Source: Streptomyces sp. 71268 (GTDB lineage: Bacteria; Actinomycetota; Actinomycetes; Streptomycetales; Streptomycetaceae). Taken from it: a stretch of DNA of 64,000 bases. The stretch spans positions 124,001 to 188,000 of the forward strand of contig NZ_CP114200.1 in NCBI RefSeq assembly GCF_029392895.1, read 5' to 3'. The translations under genes and the position numbers were made by a program. Numbering within the stretch: position 1 is the first letter of the stretch; each line of letters starts with the position of its first letter. Positions 60,151 to 64,000 of the stretch are shown piece by piece. Below the pieces are notes generated by a model. The model saw only the letters and a list, made by a program, of their open reading frames with translations, ran no database searches and was not told the origin of the DNA.

Positions 60151-63100
60151 ATGACGAACGAAGAAAAGCTCGTCGACTACCTCAAGTGGACTACGGCCGA
60201 GCTTCACCAGACGCGGCAGCAGTTGCAGGACCTCAAGGAGCAGCGGCCGGAGCCCATCGCCATCGTGGGGATGGGGTGCCGCTTCCCCGGGGGCGTGCGG
60301 ACGCCGGAGCAGTTGTGGGACGTGGTCGCCGACGAGCGTGACGTCATCTCGGGTTTCCCCACCGACCGCGGCTGGGACCTGGAGAGTCTGTACCACCCCG
60401 ATCCTGACCACCACGGCACCTCGTACGTGCGCTCGGGTGGGTTCGTCCACGACGCGGCGGACTTCGACGCGGCGTTCTTCGACATCAGCGACCGCGAGGC
60501 TCCGGCGATGGAGCCGCAGCAGCGGTTGCTGCTCGAAGTGGCCTGGGAGGCGGTGGAGAGCGCGGGCATCGCGCCACACACCCTGCGCGGCTCGGACACC
60601 AGCGTGTACGCGGGTGTGATGTACCACGACTACGCCTCGCGGCTGGACCGGATTCCCGAGGGCATGCTGGGTTACGTCGGCAACGGCAACGCGGCCAGCC
60701 TCGCCCCGGGCCGGGTGGCCTACACCCTGGGCCTGCAGGGCGCGGCCGTCGCGCTGGACACCGCGTGCTCCTCGTCGCTGGTGGCCATGCACCTGGCCGC
60801 CCGCGCGCTGCGCCAGGGTGAGTGCTCGCTCGCGTTGGCCGGCGGCGCGGCGATCAACTACACCGCCAGCGCCTTCCAGGTCGCCTCCAGCCAGCGGCAG
60901 TTGGCGCCCGACGCGCGCTGCAAGTCGTTCGCCGACGCGGCCGACGGCATGGTGTACGCCGAGGGGGTGGGCCTGGTCCTGTTGGAGCGTCTCTCGGACG
61001 CGCGGCGGGCCGGGCACCAGGTGCTCGGGGTCATCCGTGGCTCGGCGATCAACCAGGACGGCGCGAGCACCGGGATGGCCGCGCCGAACGGCCCGGCACA
61101 GCAGCAGTTGATCCGCGACGCGCTGGCGCAGGCCCGCCTCTCGCCCTCCGACGTGGACGCGGTGGAGGCGCACGGTACGGGCACCGCGTTCGGGGACTCC
61201 ATCGAGTTGCAGGCGCTGCTGTCCACGTACGGCAAGGACCGGCCGGCGGACGATCCGCTGCTGCTCGGCTGCGTGAAGTCCAACATCGGGCACACCCAGG
61301 CGGCGGCCGGGGTCGCCAGTGTCATCAAGATGGTGGCGGCGATGCGCCACCGCAGCCTCCCGGCGTCGCTGCACGTGGACCGGCCCACCCGGTTGGTGAG
61401 CTGGCGGTCGGGCGCGGTGCGGCTGGTCACCGAGCGCACCCCGTGGCCGGCGCGGGAGCGCCCGCTGCGGGCCGCGGTCTCCTCGTTCAGCGCGAGCGGC
61501 ACCAACGCGCACCTGATCGTGGAGCAGCCTCCGGCGCCCGCGCGGCCGGCCGGGGCGCGGGGGTCGACGCCGGCCGCCGGTTCGTCCGCGACGGGTGCGG
61601 CGGGTGCGGCGGTGCCGTGGTTGGTCTCGGCGCGCGGTGAGGGGGCGTTGGCGGGTCAGGCGCGTGCGTTGCTCGACCACCTGGACGGGGGCGGTGAGGG
61701 AACGCCCACCGATGTGGGGTGGTCGCTGGTGACGACGCGGTCGCCCTTCGAGCACCAGGCGGTGGTGGTCGGGGTGGACCGCGCGGAGTTGGCGGACGGC
61801 TTGGCGGCGCTGGCCGCTGGCCGGGCGCACCCGGCCGTGGTGGGGCCGGCCGTGCTGCGGCCCGGGGCGGCCACGGTCACCGCGGGCACCACGGTGTTCG
61901 CCTTCGGCGGCGGCGAGCGGCCCCCGGGGTTCGGCTCGGAGCTGTACGCGCGCTTCCCGGTCTACGCCGCGGCCTTCGACGCGGTGGCGGAGGCGTTCGA
62001 CGGGCGGCTCGACCGTCCGTTGCGGGAGTTGGCGTTCGATGCCGCGCCGGCCGGCGGGGCGGTCTCGCTGGCGGCGCCCGAGGCCGCCGCGGTCCGGTTC
62101 GCGGGGCACGTCGCGCTGGCCGCGCTGGTGCGCGACCTTGGCGTCAAGGCCGGTGCGGTCATCGGCGCGGACGGCGGGGAGATCGCCGCCGCGCACGTGG
62201 CCGGGGCGTTGCCGCTGCCCGACGCGTGCGCGCTGGTCCTCGCCGACGCCGCCGGCCCGGAACGGGTACGGCAGGTGGCCGGCGAACTGGACGTACGACG
62301 GCCCGACCTGCCGGTGCTGAGCGCGCGCACCGGTGAACCCGTGGACGAGTCGCTGGCCAGTGCCGCGTACTGGGCCGAGCGCGGCCAGGGTGGGGCAGCC
62401 GGTGGTGTCGCCGGCGCCGCGGCCGGCGCGAGCACCTGGGTGGAGTTCGGGCCCGACGCGCTGCTCGCCGCGGAGCCGGCCGGGCGGGCGCCGCTGACGG
62501 TGTCGGCCGTGATCCCCGGGCAGCCCGAGGTGCGCGCGCTCACGCACGCCGTGGCGCGGCTGCACCTGGCTGGCGGCCCGGGCGTTGACTGGCGGGCCTT
62601 CTTCGCCGGCGGCCCGGCGCCGAGCACCGTACGACTGCCGACGTACGCCTTCCAGCGGCGTCGCTACTGGATGGAGAACGAGCCGGCGCCCGACGCGCCG
62701 GCCGTCGAGTCGCGGGCCGACACCGAGTTCTGGGCGGCCGTGGAGCGCGCGGACCCGGACGCGGTGGCCCGCGCCATCGGGGTCGGCGGCGAGCGCGGCG
62801 CGCTGCTCCGCGAGGTGCTGCCGGCCCTGACGGCGTGGCGGCGGCAGCGCCAGTTGCGGTACCGGGTGGGGTGGCGGCCCGTCGCCGAGGCGGGCGAGCC
62901 CCGGCTGTCCGGGCGCTGGCTGGTGGTGGCCGACCCCCTCCCGGCTTCCACGGCGGCGGCGGACGCGCGACCGGCGCGGGACGGGGCCGCGAGCGGCGCG
63001 TCGGCGGTGGTCGCGGCGCTGCGCGCGCGGGGCGCCGAGGTCGTGCCGGTGAACGCGGAGCCGGCCGCCGGGTCGGACGCGCCGCTGTCCGAGCGGCTGG

Positions 63101-64000
63101 CACGGGCGAGCGCCGGGCGACCGGTGGTCGGTGTGGTGTCGCTGCTGGCCCTGTCCGGGCCGCGCCCGGCGAATGGCGGGGACGCCGCGCCGGGCGAGGA
63201 CGGCACGTCGGCGCTGGCGCCGACGGTCGCGCTGGCCGACGCCTTGGAGCGGGCCCGGATCGAGGCTCCGTTGTGGGTGGTCACCCAGGGCGCGGTCAGC
63301 ATCGGCGTCGGCGACGCCGCCCCGCGTCCCGAACAGGCCCAGCTCTGGGGCCTGGCCGGGGCGTTGGCCGCAGAGCGACAGGACCGCTGGGGTGGCCTGA
63401 TCGACCTGCCGGCCCGGTGCGGCGCCCGGACGTGGCGCCGGCTCACCGCGGCGCTGCTCGCCGACGAGGGCGAGAGCGAGGTGGCCGTACGCCCTGACGG
63501 CGCGTTCGCCCGGCGCCTGGTGCGGGATGTGGCGGCCGGCACGGCCGACGGTGGCATCCTGCGCGGCACGGCGCTGATCAGCGGCGCGAACACCGGTGCC
63601 GGCGCGCACGCGGCCCGCTGGGCGGCCGAGGCCGGCGCCGAGCAGGTGCTGCTGGTGGACGCGACGGCGCCGGACGAGGCGCTGGCGGCGGAGTTGTCCG
63701 CGACCGGCGTGCGCGTGGCCACCGCCGTCGCCGACGTGGCCGTCCCGGACGAACTCGACCGGATCGCAGCGACCATCGCGCCCGAGCTTCCGCTGACCGC
63801 CGTGGTCCACCTCGGCTGCGGACTCGGTTACGAGGCGGGACCGTTGGACGCCGAGCGGCTGCGCGGCGAGGGCGCGGACGCGGTGGCCGCGGCGCGCCAG
63901 ATGTGCGCGCTGGCCGAGCGGCACGAGCTGACGGCCCTGGTGCTGTGTTCGTCGGTCGCCGGAATCTGCCGTGGCCCGGGGCTCGGCAACCAGGCTCCGA
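60151..64000 (+). CDS. PKS4 (partial): module with intact KS, degenerate AT and degenerate KR
   Basis: 1283 residues lie in the window; the gene runs off the right edge. N-terminal docking helix ([13 protein letters not shown]...); KS with Cys206 (TACSSS), His341 (EAHGTGT) and His381 (SNIGHT) all present. The following AT-like region (about 583-770) is roughly 85 residues shorter than the ATs of PKS1: GQGSQ is GGGER, GHSxGE is GADGGE (Ser to Asp at 674, His to Ala at 673), and the region with HAFH/YASH is absent. The KR (from about 1140) has [15 protein letters not shown] in place of TGGTGxLG, and GLGNQAP where GxGxYAAAN holds the catalytic Tyr. This module can probably not load or reduce its own extender. 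A chain-holding or transfer role, or an extender loaded in trans, are possibilities. Confidence 0.93.
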   Translation, partial: MTNEEKLVDYLKWTTAELHQTRQQLQDLKEQRPEPIAIVGMGCRFPGGVRTPEQLWDVVADERDVISGFPTDRGWDLESLYHPDPDHHGTSYVRSGGFVHDAADFDAAFFDISDREAPAMEPQQRLLLEVAWEAVESAGIAPHTLRGSDTSVYAGVMYHDYASRLDRIPEGMLGYVGNGNAASLAPGRVAYTLGLQGAAVALDTACSSSLVAMHLAARALRQGECSLALAGGAAINYTASAFQVASSQRQLAPDARCKSFADAADGMVYAEGVGLVLLERLSDARRAGHQVLGVIRGSAINQDGASTGMAAPNGPAQQQLIRDALAQARLSPSDVDAVEAHGTGTAFGDSIELQALLSTYGKDRPADDPLLLGCVKSNIGHTQAAAGVASVIKMVAAMRHRSLPASLHVDRPTRLVSWRSGAVRLVTERTPWPARERPLRAAVSSFSASGTNAHLIVEQPPAPARPAGARGSTPAAGSSATGAAGAAVPWLVSARGEGALAGQARALLDHLDGGGEGTPTDVGWSLVTTRSPFEHQAVVVGVDRAELADGLAALAAGRAHPAVVGPAVLRPGAATVTAGTTVFAFGGGERPPGFGSELYARFPVYAAAFDAVAEAFDGRLDRPLRELAFDAAPAGGAVSLAAPEAAAVRFAGHVALAALVRDLGVKAGAVIGADGGEIAAAHVAGALPLPDACALVLADAAGPERVRQVAGELDVRRPDLPVLSARTGEPVDESLASAAYWAERGQGGAAGGVAGAAAGASTWVEFGPDALLAAEPAGRAPLTVSAVIPGQPEVRALTHAVARLHLAGGPGVDWRAFFAGGPAPSTVRLPTYAFQRRRYWMENEPAPDAPAVESRADTEFWAAVERADPDAVARAIGVGGERGALLREVLPALTAWRRQRQLRYRVGWRPVAEAGEPRLSGRWLVVADPLPASTAAADARPARDGAASGASAVVAALRARGAEVVPVNAEPAAGSDAPLSERLARASAGRPVVGVVSLLALSGPRPANGGDAAPGEDGTSALAPTVALADALERARIEAPLWVVTQGAVSIGVGDAAPRPEQAQLWGLAGALAAERQDRWGGLIDLPARCGARTWRRLTAALLADEGESEVAVRPDGAFARRLVRDVAAGTADGGILRGTALISGANTGAGAHAARWAAEAGAEQVLLVDATAPDEALAAELSATGVRVATAVADVAVPDELDRIAATIAPELPLTAVVHLGCGLGYEAGPLDAERLRGEGADAVAAARQMCALAERHELTALVLCSSVAGICRGPGLGNQAP

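Overview
The window looks like chromosomal DNA of a Streptomyces-type actinomycete. GC is very high with strong third-position GC, start codons are mixed ATG/GTG/TTG, and several small families typical of streptomycetes are present (DUF3093, DUF5709, DUF6230/DUF6114 pair, DUF664/DinB). I saw no rRNA, tRNA, CRISPR array or complete insertion sequence.

Left part (1-13.9 kb). The tail of an unidentified gene and a hairpin precede an ornithine acetyltransferase (ArgJ/OAT type) facing a Sfp-type phosphopantetheinyl transferase. A methyltransferase and a GNAT acetyltransferase follow. A tightly coupled minus-strand operon (13739 down to 3933) then encodes a SagB-like tandem nitroreductase, a free-standing acyl-adenylate ligase, a carrier protein, a DapB-like reductase, a class II aldolase-like protein, an acyl-CoA dehydrogenase-like protein, a free-standing condensation-domain protein, a polysaccharide deacetylase with an IS110-transposase-like N-terminus, and an MFS exporter. 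This is a dissociated, NRPS-like pathway acting on a carrier-bound substrate; I cannot assign it to a known product.

Middle part (14-28 kb). After a 1.26-kb intergenic region rich in inverted repeats comes a 938-residue membrane protein with an extracytoplasmic periplasmic-binding-protein-like half. Mostly general genes follow: DinB-like protein, amidohydrolase, LuxR regulator, DUF5709, DUF3093, a DUF6230-DUF6114 pair under a double palindrome, a secreted protein, a phosphodiesterase, a GNAT protein and an M28-type peptidase.

Right part (28.3-64 kb). This is part of a modular type I polyketide cluster for a polyether ionophore. It holds a type II thioesterase, a small secreted protein, PKS1 (three KS-AT-KR-ACP modules, all malonyl-type), PKS2 (one fully reducing methylmalonyl module), PKS3 (one KS-AT-DH-KR-ACP methylmalonyl module), two MonB/Lsd19-type epoxide-hydrolase/cyclase proteins each with the Asp38/Glu65 dyad, a MonCI/Lsd18-type flavin epoxidase, and the start of PKS4. 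The expected logic is that the PKS makes a polyene, the flavoenzyme epoxidises its double bonds, and the MonB-type proteins open the epoxides into cyclic ethers. PKS1 begins with a docking helix and an ordinary KS, so the loading module and more extension modules must lie elsewhere, as must the rest of PKS4.

Most unusual points: PKS4 has an intact KS but an AT without its Ser and His and a KR without its Tyr; PKS1 carries near-identical blocks in successive modules, with a compensated double frameshift in one copy; the dissociated NRPS-like operon; and the IS110-like/deacetylase fusion.
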